This document shows positions 37,420 to 45,354 of a stretch of DNA of 64,000 bases, one piece after another. Numbering within the stretch: position 1 is the first letter of the stretch; each line of letters begins with the position of its first letter. Source of the DNA: an uncultured Poribacteria bacterium (GTDB taxonomy: Bacteria > Poribacteria > WGA-4E > WGA-3G); NCBI GenBank assembly GCA_951828385.1, contig OX639973.1, positions 992,001-1,056,000 on the forward strand. The letters are read 5' to 3'. Made by a program: the position numbers and the translations under genes. A model generated the notes under the pieces. That model was not told the DNA's origin. It saw nothing but the letters and a program-made list of their open reading frames with translations, and searched no databases.

Positions 37420-38429
37420 GCGAGTTTCTCCACTGTTTCCATAACCGCCTCTGGCGTGATCGCCGCAAGATTTTCGCGTGCGCGATCGGGATGCGCGTCC
37501 CACGCCTTGGAGGAAAGTGTTTTCAAAAACGGGCAGTCTTTACGGGCAAGCACGGCATGCTTGTCCCACGGGGGTGCCCACTGGGTAAGATTTGACGCAC
37601 CAAATAAGGCGACTGTAGGCGTTTTCACCGCAGTACTGAGGTGCATCGGTCCTGTATCATTACTTATATAGAGCCGACACTGTTGTAGCAGTGCGGCGAG
37701 TTGCATTGGGGTCGCCTGACTCACAATAAGCGGTGAATATACCATCTGTTCGGCTACCTGATCCGCTAATCCACCCTCCCGCGGTCCGGTTGTGATGACG
37801 ATATGTGCGCTATAAGTTTCGTGCAGTCGATCCCCGAGCGCGGCAAAATTCGCTGCATGCCAGCGGCGATACACGGTCGCTGCGCCTGGATTGAGACCGA
37901 CAATAGGCTTGCCATCATCAAACTTCCGCTTTTCAAGAAAATTGTTCACCCACGCCATCCCTGCACTGTCAACAAACACCTCCGGCTCATCCTCTATAAC
38001 TTCAACATCTAAGGCACGAACAACATCAAGATAGCGTTGCGTCTCGTGCTGTGCGGTGTTATTTGGTACCGCGAGGCTTAATAACTTCTTGCCCGCAGCG
38101 TTCGTTTCAAAACCGACACGAAACGGAATTCGAGCAAGAAATGTATGAAACACCAAGCGGAAGGTTGGTTGTAGTACAACCGCCATCTGGAATTTTCGCC
38201 GAGCGATTTGATAGATAAGTTTCGGCACCGAAGCATGGTAGGTAAGCACCTCATTGAGATGTGGATTTGCGGACACCAAATCCTCTCGCGTCGGTGCTAC
38301 CATGTAAGCGATATGTGCCTCTCTAAAGTGCTGACGTAAGGCGCGGATGACGGGGGTTGTTAAAACCGTTTCGCCGAGGGGTGCGAGTCTGATGATTAAA
38401 ATGCGGTTGACCTGCTCAGGTTTTAGCAT
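37413..38429 (-). CDS. Glycosyltransferase family 9 (heptosyltransferase-like)
   Basis: A 338-residue GT9 enzyme. The N terminus RILIIRLAPLGETVLTTPVI and the C-terminal SNDTGPMHLSTAVKTPTVAL with LFGASNLTQWAPP are family hallmarks; GLNPGAATVYRRW begins the second Rossmann domain. It likely adds ADP-heptose or a similar sugar to a lipopolysaccharide core, supporting an outer membrane. I start at MLKPEQVNR, close to the first beta strand. It is the first gene of a three-gene minus-strand operon. Confidence 0.88.
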   Translation of the reverse strand: MLKPEQVNRILIIRLAPLGETVLTTPVIRALRQHFREAHIAYMVAPTREDLVSANPHLNEVLTYHASVPKLIYQIARRKFQMAVVLQPTFRLVFHTFLARIPFRVGFETNAAGKKLLSLAVPNNTAQHETQRYLDVVRALDVEVIEDEPEVFVDSAGMAWVNNFLEKRKFDDGKPIVGLNPGAATVYRRWHAANFAALGDRLHETYSAHIVITTGPREGGLADQVAEQMVYSPLIVSQATPMQLAALLQQCRLYISNDTGPMHLSTAVKTPTVALFGASNLTQWAPPWDKHAVLARKDCPFLKTLSSKAWDAHPDRARENLAAITPEAVMETVEKLAW

Positions 38430-38493
38430 ATTGGGGCTTCTGTTAGATAGACAACGTAGGTTTGAAAATGGACAGAGCACTACCGTCCATCAA

Positions 38494-38522
38494 TTGCAAA
38501 TTTTTACTGGTCACGGTATAAT
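38494..38522 (+). promoter_or_regulatory. Promoter of the CPBP protease gene
   Basis: -35 TTGCAA and -10 TATAAT are 17 bp apart, 25 bases before the ATG. A CAGGA ribosome site lies in the short leader. Confidence 0.65.
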
Positions 38523-38547
38523 ACCGTAAAACCGACAGGAATTCAAG

Positions 38548-39282
38548 ATGGTTTTTCACATCCAAACATTAAAAGAAAAGTATCTACGCGGTTGGGAACG
38601 ACAAGCGACTGTTATCTTGCTCGCCTCTGCGCTATTGTTAACACTGCACAGGACCTATAGCCGACGGAGTTTTTTCAATCGTCACTTCGCAGAATATTTC
38701 GGACACGGACCTCTGGCAGAAAGTTACCCGTACTACTACTGGTTTTTGATCACGGCATTTACATTGTTACTCGTCCCTGCTCTCGTTGCGAAATTTGGAA
38801 CAGCAGAACGCCTGAAAGATTACGGGTTTCGACTCGGAGATCAGAGACTCGGATGGCGCGTGACAGGAGCTGCATGGATGCTGATGATACCGGTGGTTGT
38901 CCTTGCAGTTATCGTATACCCCCCTTTTGTCGCAAAGTATCCGCTTTGCAAGGTCGTCGCAACGAGTTGGCAAGCGTTTCTACTGTACCAACTCGCGTAC
39001 GGTGTTTACATGTTTTCGTGGGAATTCTTTTTCCGTGGGTTTATGCTTTTCGGATTGGAACGGAAATTTGGAAACTATGCTATCCTAATTCAGACGATAC
39101 CGTTTGCGGTGATGCACTATTCCAAACCGCTGCCGGAAGCACTCGGTTCAATCATCGCGGGGGTATTGCTCGGTGTGTTAGCATTTGAAACGCGGTCATT
39201 CCTCTATGGTGCGGCGATTCACTGGCTCGTTGCGATGACAATGGATGTGGTGGCTGTGACTTTTCGGCACTACTTTTTCTAA
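38548..39282 (+). CDS. CPBP family intramembrane metalloprotease
   Basis: A 244-residue membrane protein with about six helices. The Abi/CPBP motifs are SWEFFFRGFMLFGLE (the EExxxR motif with Trp in place of the first Glu), IPFAVMHYSKPLPEA and YGAAIHWLVAMTMD; His and Glu residues would bind zinc. Such proteases act on prenylated proteins or in bacteriocin immunity. It is a single gene with its own promoter. Confidence 0.85.
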   Translation: MVFHIQTLKEKYLRGWERQATVILLASALLLTLHRTYSRRSFFNRHFAEYFGHGPLAESYPYYYWFLITAFTLLLVPALVAKFGTAERLKDYGFRLGDQRLGWRVTGAAWMLMIPVVVLAVIVYPPFVAKYPLCKVVATSWQAFLLYQLAYGVYMFSWEFFFRGFMLFGLERKFGNYAILIQTIPFAVMHYSKPLPEALGSIIAGVLLGVLAFETRSFLYGAAIHWLVAMTMDVVAVTFRHYFF

Positions 39283-39290
39283 AAATTCTA

Positions 39291-39319
39291 TTGCGGACGC
39301 TCGGTAATTGTGCTATAAT
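39291..39319 (+). promoter_or_regulatory. Promoter of the small coiled-coil membrane protein gene
   Basis: -35 TTGCGG and -10 TATAAT are 17 bp apart, about 48 bases before the ATG. Confidence 0.55.
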
Positions 39320-39366
39320 TCGTAAAGTGTAGAGGCATTTATCAGGTAAAGTATGGAGAATTGATT

Positions 39367-39813
39367 ATGCAAATGTTAGGATTGGTTTTTGCGATCGCGG
39401 GACTTTTGTGCTTCAGTCCATCTGCATTTGGTGAATTGAGCGTTGAGGATTTAGAGAAGATCCGCCAGATTGTTAGCGAGGTTGAGGTGCGGTTGGGAGA
39501 ACGCATTGATGAAGTGGAGGTGCGGCTTGGAAAACGTATTGATGAAGTGGAGAAGCAACTGGGGGACCGCATCACTTCTGAAAGTCAAGCCTTAGGGAAA
39601 CGAATAGACTTCCAAGGGCATTTAATCATTGCCTTGATCGTTGCCATTATTGCTTTCGTTGCAGTGCCAATGGGGATTATTGTTTATCAATACAACCGAA
39701 ACCGCGATCAACAAGAAGCAGAAATTAGGGCACTCCGCGATCAACAAGAAGAAATCAAAGTGCTCCGTCAGCGAATAGAGGAGTTGGAACGGGAGCGGCT
39801 CATCCAGGCTTAG
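39367..39813 (+). CDS. Exported coiled-coil protein with one transmembrane helix
   Basis: A 148-residue protein with a signal peptide (PSAFG), a heptad-rich region with two near-repeats (EVRLGERIDEVEVRLGKRID), a membrane helix (LIIALIVAIIAFVAVPMGII) and a C-terminal cytoplasmic or periplasmic coiled coil (QQEEIKVLRQRIEELERERL). GGAG lies 8 bases before the ATG. Not recognised; proteins of this plan often line the envelope as spacers. It precedes the restriction-modification island but shows no functional link. Confidence 0.6.
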   Translation: MQMLGLVFAIAGLLCFSPSAFGELSVEDLEKIRQIVSEVEVRLGERIDEVEVRLGKRIDEVEKQLGDRITSESQALGKRIDFQGHLIIALIVAIIAFVAVPMGIIVYQYNRNRDQQEAEIRALRDQQEEIKVLRQRIEELERERLIQA

Positions 39814-39909
39814 CTGATTGGATTTTAGTCATAAAAAAATAACGAAACAGGACAGAAACATACCTACAAACAGAAAAGGGGCAACACGTTTCAGTAGACA
39901 GAGAAAATT

Positions 39910-41991
39910 ATGGCACAATGCGACATCATCCAAACGATACTCAAAGATAGCAATTATCACCTTGATCTATTCGACACATCCGAAATTCAGGACTTACGTC
40001 AAAGGATAGAGGGCAAAAAGAGACCCATCACTTACTGCCCTATTCGAGGAAAGGCTGTCCAACTAAAACCTGAAGAACTTATCCGTCAATTGTATGTGGA
40101 ACGCCTCTTGAACCGGTATCATTACCCCCGAGAACGTGTGCGGTTTGAGCATCTTGTCAACTTCGGTAGAGAAAAGAAACGCGCTGACATCGTTATCCTT
40201 GACAAGGACAGAGCCGATACCCCTTATATTATCGTTGAAGTCAAAAAGCCGAAACTCCAAGATGGCAAAGCGCAACTCCGCTCCTACTGCAACGCCACTG
40301 GCGCGCCTATCGCTGTATGGACAAACGGACAACAGATTTCGCACTACCACCGGAGAGACCCAAACTATTTTGAAGATATTACCGATATTCCTAACGCTGG
40401 TCAGACTTTGGCGGATATCCTCAGCGAACGTTTTACCCTTAAGGACCTCATACTTAAGGACAAACTCGTCACAGAACGGAAATCTTTAAAAGACATTATT
40501 TTGGAATTAGAGGATGAGGTACTCGCCAATGCAGGCGTAGATGTCTTTGAAGAAGTCTTTAAACTTATCTTTACCAAACTCTATGATGAGGCACTCAGTT
40601 ATAAAGACAAAGGAATTATTGATTATTTTGTTCGTCAGGCACAAAATACCCACAAAGAACACGGGTCCAGCGTAACATACGAATCGGACTATGATATTAT
40701 TCGGCTGGGAGCGGAAGATATTTTGGACGATGGATTTCGAGTCATGGCATTTAGAAACACCGGTCAAACCGACACCGAGCTCAAAACCAAAATTCAGCGA
40801 CTTTTTGACGAGGCAAGAGACCAATGGAAAGGCGTTTTTCCGGAACATTCAGCGTTTGAACTTTCGGACAGTCATCTCGCGGTCTGTGTTTCAAGTTTGC
40901 AGGATATAAAGTTGTTCAACTCCAATCTACAAGTTGTAGATGAAGCGTTTGAATATCTGGTGAGTAAATCTGCGAAAGGTGAAAAAGGGCAATACTTCAC
41001 GCCACGCCATGTCATAGATATGTGTGTCAAAATGCTCAATCCTCAGCAAGGGGAATATATGATTGATACCGCTGCTGGGAGTTGTGGGTTTCCTGTGCAT
41101 ACAATTTTCAAACTGACTGGAACGCTTTTCACGAACGCAGAAATCCCAGAACAAGACAAGGAGCATGTCCTCAAAGTGTTTGGCATCGATTTCGACGAAA
41201 AGACCGTTCGGGTGGCGAGAACTCTCAATCTGATCGCAGGAGACGGTGAAACGAATGTTTTGCACCTCAACACATTGGATTATGAACGGTGGGACGACAG
41301 CACAGAGAGAAATAGCAGCTGGGGCCGCACTTATGGCGACGGTTTTGATCGTCTCAAAGCGTTAAGGACGGAACAAGACGAGAACAAGTCATTTGGTTTT
41401 GATATTCTAATGGCGAATCCACCTTTTGCCGGTGACATCAAGGAGAGCCGTATCCTCCATCAATACAACCTCACCTTTAAGCAGAACGGCAAAGCACACA
41501 CCAAAGTCGGCCGCGATATTCTGTTTATTGAACGCAATCTTGATTTCCTCAAACCCGGTGGTCGTATGGCGATTGTACTACCGCAAGGCAGATTTAACAA
41601 CACATCTGACAAATACGTCCGTGAATTTATCGCCGAACGCGCCCGTATTTTGGCTATCGTCAGTTTGCACGGTAACACCTTTAAACCGCATACTGGCACG
41701 AAAACGAGTGTTCTGTTCGTGCAAAAGTGGAACGATGATCCAAACGTGGGTCCCCTCTGCCGAAAAGCTGATAACTACTCCGTCTTTTTAGCAGTGAGCG
41801 AGAAAGGCGGTAAAGATAATTCCGGTGATTATGTTTTTCTTCAAAACAGTGATGGGCAGCACAAATTGGACAAAAATGGTCATCTGATCGTTGATCATGA
41901 CCTACATAACCACAACGAGGAACTCCCTGATGGAATCGCCGAAGCCTTTATTGAATGGGCAAAGCGTGAAGATTTGAGTTTTTGGAGATAA
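39910..41991 (+). CDS. Fused restriction nuclease and type I-like DNA methyltransferase (HsdR_N-HsdM)
   Basis: A 693-residue protein. Residues 1-190 resemble the HsdR N-terminal nuclease: D93 in RADIVILDKD, then E110 and K112 in YIIVEVKKPK, a PD-(D/E)XK site. Residues 200-340 are a helical HsdM_N-like domain; from 350 an N6-adenine methylase follows, with SAM motif DTAAGSCGFPVHTIF and catalytic FDILMANPPFAGD. No helicase or translocase domain occurs here or nearby. With the downstream HsdS it would act like a type IIB/IIG enzyme (BcgI-type layout): nuclease and methylase in one chain, separate specificity subunit. The start has only a weak ribosome site. Confidence 0.87.
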   Translation: MAQCDIIQTILKDSNYHLDLFDTSEIQDLRQRIEGKKRPITYCPIRGKAVQLKPEELIRQLYVERLLNRYHYPRERVRFEHLVNFGREKKRADIVILDKDRADTPYIIVEVKKPKLQDGKAQLRSYCNATGAPIAVWTNGQQISHYHRRDPNYFEDITDIPNAGQTLADILSERFTLKDLILKDKLVTERKSLKDIILELEDEVLANAGVDVFEEVFKLIFTKLYDEALSYKDKGIIDYFVRQAQNTHKEHGSSVTYESDYDIIRLGAEDILDDGFRVMAFRNTGQTDTELKTKIQRLFDEARDQWKGVFPEHSAFELSDSHLAVCVSSLQDIKLFNSNLQVVDEAFEYLVSKSAKGEKGQYFTPRHVIDMCVKMLNPQQGEYMIDTAAGSCGFPVHTIFKLTGTLFTNAEIPEQDKEHVLKVFGIDFDEKTVRVARTLNLIAGDGETNVLHLNTLDYERWDDSTERNSSWGRTYGDGFDRLKALRTEQDENKSFGFDILMANPPFAGDIKESRILHQYNLTFKQNGKAHTKVGRDILFIERNLDFLKPGGRMAIVLPQGRFNNTSDKYVREFIAERARILAIVSLHGNTFKPHTGTKTSVLFVQKWNDDPNVGPLCRKADNYSVFLAVSEKGGKDNSGDYVFLQNSDGQHKLDKNGHLIVDHDLHNHNEELPDGIAEAFIEWAKREDLSFWR

Positions 41992-41994
41992 AAC

Positions 41995-42063
41995 ATGTCC
42001 AAATATTATCCACCAAAGTACGGAAGTGAGCAATTTCATCTAATCTTCGGGCAGGAGACCTAA
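41995..42063 (+). pseudogene. 22-codon remnant of a gene following the methyltransferase
   Basis: Starts at ATG three bases after the methylase stop and reads MSKYYPPKYGSEQFHL, then stops at 42061. The beginning resembles zinc-finger proteins (DUF4145-like) often found in restriction operons, in which the next residues would be a CxxC; here the frame diverges and ends. It is probably a truncated gene. The assignment rests on a short stretch. Confidence 0.35.
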
Positions 42064-42104
42064 TCCTCATAGGTTTGGGAGGAATACCCGCTCCTTACTT
42101 TTTC

Positions 42105-42133
42105 TTGACCTTCTGTCAAAAATGTAGTATAAT
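42105..42133 (+). promoter_or_regulatory. Strong promoter inside the restriction-modification island
   Basis: -35 TTGACC and -10 TATAAT are 17 bp apart. It lies about 290 bases before the antitoxin-like gene. The transcript would begin near 42140 and run through a structured stretch. Confidence 0.65.
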
Positions 42134-42139
42134 GAGAGT

Positions 42140-42260
42140 ATCACAGTGACAGACATACTCAGCGTTACCGCCCCGCAGTAACGGCCGGGGACCCCGGTAG
42201 CGTGTTGGTTTCCTACCCACTGAATAGGGGTTAAATCTGTGATCTGTGAACTGCGTGATT
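42140..42260 (+). ncRNA. Possible structured RNA or long leader
   Basis: Just after a strong promoter: stem CGTTAC/GTAACG (42163-42183), then the GC-rich palindrome CCGGGGACCCCGG (42185-42197), then CCTA..TAGG. It may be a leader controlling the toxin-antitoxin genes, a small RNA, or relic sequence. No known family is recognised. Together with the repeat at 42295 it fills the 360-base gap 42064-42423. Confidence 0.25.
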
Positions 42261-42294
42261 TTGTAGCGTCCAATTTTAGTTTGCGCATTCGTAT

Positions 42295-42323
42295 GCACAA
42301 CCTAACAGGTTATGCTACAAAGG
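42295..42323. repeat. Short palindromic repeat (CCTAACAGG family), isolated copy
   Basis: GCACAACCTAACAGGTT followed by ATGCTACAAAGG matches the units at 5704-5758 with compensating changes in both arms (AACC/GGTT instead of AGCC/GGCT), so the palindrome is kept. Confidence 0.65.
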
Positions 42324-42423
42324 TGGCAATTTGCGTTATTATAATTGACGTAAATCTGATTTTTGAATTGCGGCGTGCACGCTAAAGTGTACCTACATCG
42401 GCAAATACTGATAGGAGGAAATC

Positions 42424-42789
42424 ATGCAAACAGATATATTCACTTTACCGGTCAGTCTTGAACAGGTTGCTGCCGTGATTAAACGGATGCGCCCGCAAGA
42501 CCGACAACAGTTGTTAGCAATGGTCCCGGAGTTGGCCACTGATGCAATCAAGCAAGGAAAATTGCTTGACGATGCCGCGCAAGCCGTCGATCAACTCAAA
42601 CAAGAACTTTTGGTGGAACTTGATGGACAACCGTTATCCTTGGATGAACCTTTCTTAGAGGGCTTCACACTTGGACAATACCTTGAATTATCTGATGCGG
42701 AGCGAGAAAGACTTTGGGATGAATGGAGTGAAGACGCACTTGAAGACTTAGAAGAAGTGGAGGTTCAGTCGAATGCGCTGCCTGCTTGA
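42424..42789 (+). CDS. Putative antitoxin partner of a PIN-like protein
   Basis: A 121-residue acidic helical protein (VIKRMRPQDRQQLLAMVPEL; LSDAERERLWDEWSEDALED). It starts at ATG after AGGAGG. Its stop lies 17 bases inside the next gene, an arrangement typical of toxin-antitoxin pairs. No DNA-binding domain is obvious. The role is inferred only from size, charge and partner. It lies between the methylase and specificity genes of the restriction system. Confidence 0.5.
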   Translation: MQTDIFTLPVSLEQVAAVIKRMRPQDRQQLLAMVPELATDAIKQGKLLDDAAQAVDQLKQELLVELDGQPLSLDEPFLEGFTLGQYLELSDAERERLWDEWSEDALEDLEEVEVQSNALPA

Positions 42790-43309
42790 TAAAGTTACAG
42801 CACGCTATATCATGGAAGGCATGCTGAAACTTGTGGAGGGACGCTTGGTGACATTTACTGATACCGAACTCTTTGCACTCCACTTCTACCAGCGTGCCCA
42901 CTCCAATAACATTACGTTGTTCATTCTTCCCCAGACTTATACCTTGTTAAAGCGTCTAAATCATTTATCACGTTATAGTGTGATTATCCGCCATTTCTTG
43001 GCAGCAACGCAAGTTTCCTATCCCGCGCGATACTTCAAACGATGGACAAGACGATTACAAGAATACGGTTTCACAAAAGAAGATGCAGAAGTACTTGCGT
43101 TAGCGACATTTGGAACAACTCCGAATGGAGACCTTTTGGGCATGCACATAGTGGCAACATCGGATCAACCGATGATCAACCAATGGAGGACATGCCACGG
43201 GGAAATCCAAAAGCGATTGTCGAATATGCAGCGGAACCTTGCAGCTCCCTACTGTCATGTATCTTTACCGATTGTCGAACGCCCCGAATTTATTAGAACT
43301 TTAAGGTGA
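42773..43309 (+). CDS. PIN-domain-like protein, putative toxin
   Basis: A 178-residue protein. Acidic residues fall where PIN nucleases have them: RCLLDKVTARYIMEG at the N terminus, FTKEDAEVLALATFG in the middle and HIVATSDQPMINQW near the end. PIN toxins cut RNA, often tRNA. The coding start overlaps the antitoxin-like gene by 17 bases. The C-terminal 40 residues extend past a usual PIN domain. It is followed after 51 bases by hsdS, so the pair may sit within the restriction operon. Family call is moderate. Confidence 0.55.
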   Translation: MRCLLDKVTARYIMEGMLKLVEGRLVTFTDTELFALHFYQRAHSNNITLFILPQTYTLLKRLNHLSRYSVIIRHFLAATQVSYPARYFKRWTRRLQEYGFTKEDAEVLALATFGTTPNGDLLGMHIVATSDQPMINQWRTCHGEIQKRLSNMQRNLAAPYCHVSLPIVERPEFIRTLR

Positions 43310-43360
43310 GAAAAGATCATAATACTATTTCTAATTGAATCCTTTTTACATAAGTTCTAA

Positions 43361-44749
43361 ATGCAGTATTCTATCGTTGATTACCAATCTATAGTGGATG
43401 CCTCCCATTCTCTGCGGTTTGATGCGGAGTTTTTTGGACCTGATTATCTACAGGTTCAACGCCGACTTGAAGAGATTGGTTCGCGCAAACTCATTGACTT
43501 TCAAGTCAACATCAGACACCCCAAAGAGATAAAGCGAAATTATGTGGGTAATGGTGTTCCGTTTTTAAGAGCGCAAAATGTGCGTCCGCTCTCCATTGAT
43601 CTGACAGCGAATCCGGTCTATATATCGGAAGAAGACGCAGAGCGTTTGAAGGAAAACACGATAGAATATAAAGACATTCTGATAACGCGATCTGGCGCAA
43701 ATGCTGGTCAGTGTGCTATCTATCTTGAAAATAGTCATGCTATCTCGTCGTCCCATACCTTTATCCTCAAAAGCGGAAACTTAAACCCTTTTTTTCTCGC
43801 CATTTTCCTTAACACCAAATATGGTAAAGCATTAATAGAAAAGGGTAAGTACGGGAGTGCCCAACCTGAAGTTGCCCCGTACTTTTTATATCAAATTCCT
43901 ATACCGAATTGGAATAACCTTCCATCTGTGATCGAAAAAACCTATCTCCGATCAAAAGAACTAACGGAATTATCAAAGACGCGGTATGCCGAAACCCAAG
44001 TCCTTCTTCTGAGTGAACTCGGACTCGTCGATTGGCAACCGAAGCACAAATTAGCCTTTACCACGGATTATGCAAGCATGCAACGCGCGGAACGCATTGA
44101 CGCTGATTACTTCCAGCCAAGATACGATGATATTATCAATACCATCAAAAATTATCCGGGCGGTTGGGATACTTTGGGAAATCTGGCAACCCTTAAAAAA
44201 TGTGTTGAGGTGGGTAGTAAAGAATACCTTGAGACCGGCGTTCCGTTTGTTCGGGTGAGTAATCTCAGTCCGTTTGAAATCACACAAGAGAAATACATCT
44301 CAGAAGAATTGTACGGAGAAATCACGGAACACCAACCTAAACAGGGAGAGATCCTTCTCAGTAAGGACGCAACCCCCGGCATAGCTTACTATTTGCGCGA
44401 AGTCCCTGAAAAAATGATCCCTGCTGGCGGTATACTCCGGTTGAAAAGCAAAACGGATAAGATCGGAAACGAATACTTAACTCTGGTGCTTAATTCCATC
44501 CTGACACAAGAGCAAATTAATCGGGATGTAGGTGGGTCAGTCATTCTCCATTGGAGACCAGACCAAGTAGCTGGGACAGTTATCCCGATTCTGCACCACG
44601 AAAAGCAAGCTGAAATCCAACAGAAAGTTATCGAATCCTTTAGTTTACGCGAGCAGGCTAAAGACCTTCTGGAATGTGCAAAGTGCGCAGTCGAAATCGC
44701 TATTGAGCAAGATGAACAAACCGCTATGGACTGGTTGGGGTCTGTTTGA
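43361..44749 (+). CDS. hsdS: Type I restriction-modification specificity subunit
   Basis: A 462-residue HsdS-like protein with two target-recognition domains. The first spans about residues 35-200 (GVPFLRAQNVRPLSIDLTAN, DILITRSGANAGQCAIY, YGSAQPEVAPYFL); the second about 255-430 (TGVPFVRVSNLSPFEITQEK, GEILLSKDATPGIAYYLREV). Each ends in a helix that spaces the two halves. It directs the upstream nuclease-methylase to a bipartite DNA site. No ribosome site is visible. Its last 26 bases overlap the antisense antitoxin-like gene. Confidence 0.87.
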   Translation: MQYSIVDYQSIVDASHSLRFDAEFFGPDYLQVQRRLEEIGSRKLIDFQVNIRHPKEIKRNYVGNGVPFLRAQNVRPLSIDLTANPVYISEEDAERLKENTIEYKDILITRSGANAGQCAIYLENSHAISSSHTFILKSGNLNPFFLAIFLNTKYGKALIEKGKYGSAQPEVAPYFLYQIPIPNWNNLPSVIEKTYLRSKELTELSKTRYAETQVLLLSELGLVDWQPKHKLAFTTDYASMQRAERIDADYFQPRYDDIINTIKNYPGGWDTLGNLATLKKCVEVGSKEYLETGVPFVRVSNLSPFEITQEKYISEELYGEITEHQPKQGEILLSKDATPGIAYYLREVPEKMIPAGGILRLKSKTDKIGNEYLTLVLNSILTQEQINRDVGGSVILHWRPDQVAGTVIPILHHEKQAEIQQKVIESFSLREQAKDLLECAKCAVEIAIEQDEQTAMDWLGSV

Positions 44750-45077
44750 CAGGTGACAGATGCTTAGCGTGTGTATCTTCAATCACTAGACGATGCCTAA
44801 GCGCGTTTAACAGAGAACTAAATGTATCTAATAATTGTGTAGCATCCTCATTAGAGAACATATCTAAAAGCGTTTTGGTATCAATACCAGTTTGTTTGCA
44901 AATTTCAACAACTCCCCCTTGTGATGCTATAAAGACCCGAAGCTCCTTCAGGAAGAAGGGCAGATCGCCATCAGCTTGGTATTCCTCCAATGTCAATTGG
45001 AGATAATCAATCGCTGCCTCCTGATCATTAGCAAGTCTCCTAATTTGATACTCGCGCCAGTTCCCCATTTCTCTCAT
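44724..45077 (-). CDS. HigA-like addiction-module antidote / HTH protein
   Basis: A 117-residue protein whose centre follows the putative addiction module antidote pattern: AAIDYLQLTLEEYQADGDLP, FFLKELRVFIASQGGVVEIC and KQTGIDTKTLLDMFSNED, the last being a helix-turn-helix. These antitoxins normally pair with a RelE/HigB-like toxin; none is seen beside it. GGAG precedes the ATG. It converges on hsdS and overlaps its 3' end by 26 bases, so the two mRNAs can pair. Confidence 0.65.
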   Translation of the reverse strand: MREMGNWREYQIRRLANDQEAAIDYLQLTLEEYQADGDLPFFLKELRVFIASQGGVVEICKQTGIDTKTLLDMFSNEDATQLLDTFSSLLNALRHRLVIEDTHAKHLSPVKQTPTSP

Positions 45078-45152
45078 CGGCGTGTCTCCGTTCCTATTGA
45101 CAATCGTTCTATACCTGCTATGCGATGAAAATAAACAGTTCGTTGATTGATA

Positions 45153-45182
45153 ATTATACTACATTTTCTATTAGAAACGCAA
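45153..45182 (-). promoter_or_regulatory. Promoter of the HigA-like gene
   Basis: On the minus strand -35 TTGCGT and -10 TATAAT are 18 bp apart, about 75 bases before the ATG at 45077. Confidence 0.55.
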
Positions 45183-45255
45183 GGTATATTTGCTGTTTCG
45201 GAATTGCTCAGCGTCATTAAACTCACCTTCTTACAAAAATATCCGCTAATTGCAG

Positions 45256-45284
45256 TTGACATCTACACCGTTTTCCTATAGAAT
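45256..45284 (+). promoter_or_regulatory. Promoter of acs
   Basis: -35 TTGACA and -10 TAGAAT are 17 bp apart, about 70 bases before the acs start. Confidence 0.65.
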
Positions 45285-45354
45285 ATGTCCTATACAACTT
45301 GTAGAGGCATTTTGAGAACTGGAGATTGATTTGTAGAGGAGACGAACATATAAA

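Noticed and set aside
42185-42197. CCGGGGACCCCGG as a terminator of the methylase gene
   Set aside because: It lies downstream of a new promoter and no T-run follows.
45074-45262. A 62-residue minus-strand frame as a missing HigB toxin
   Set aside because: It does not resemble RelE/HigB and overlaps the promoter of the antitoxin-like gene.
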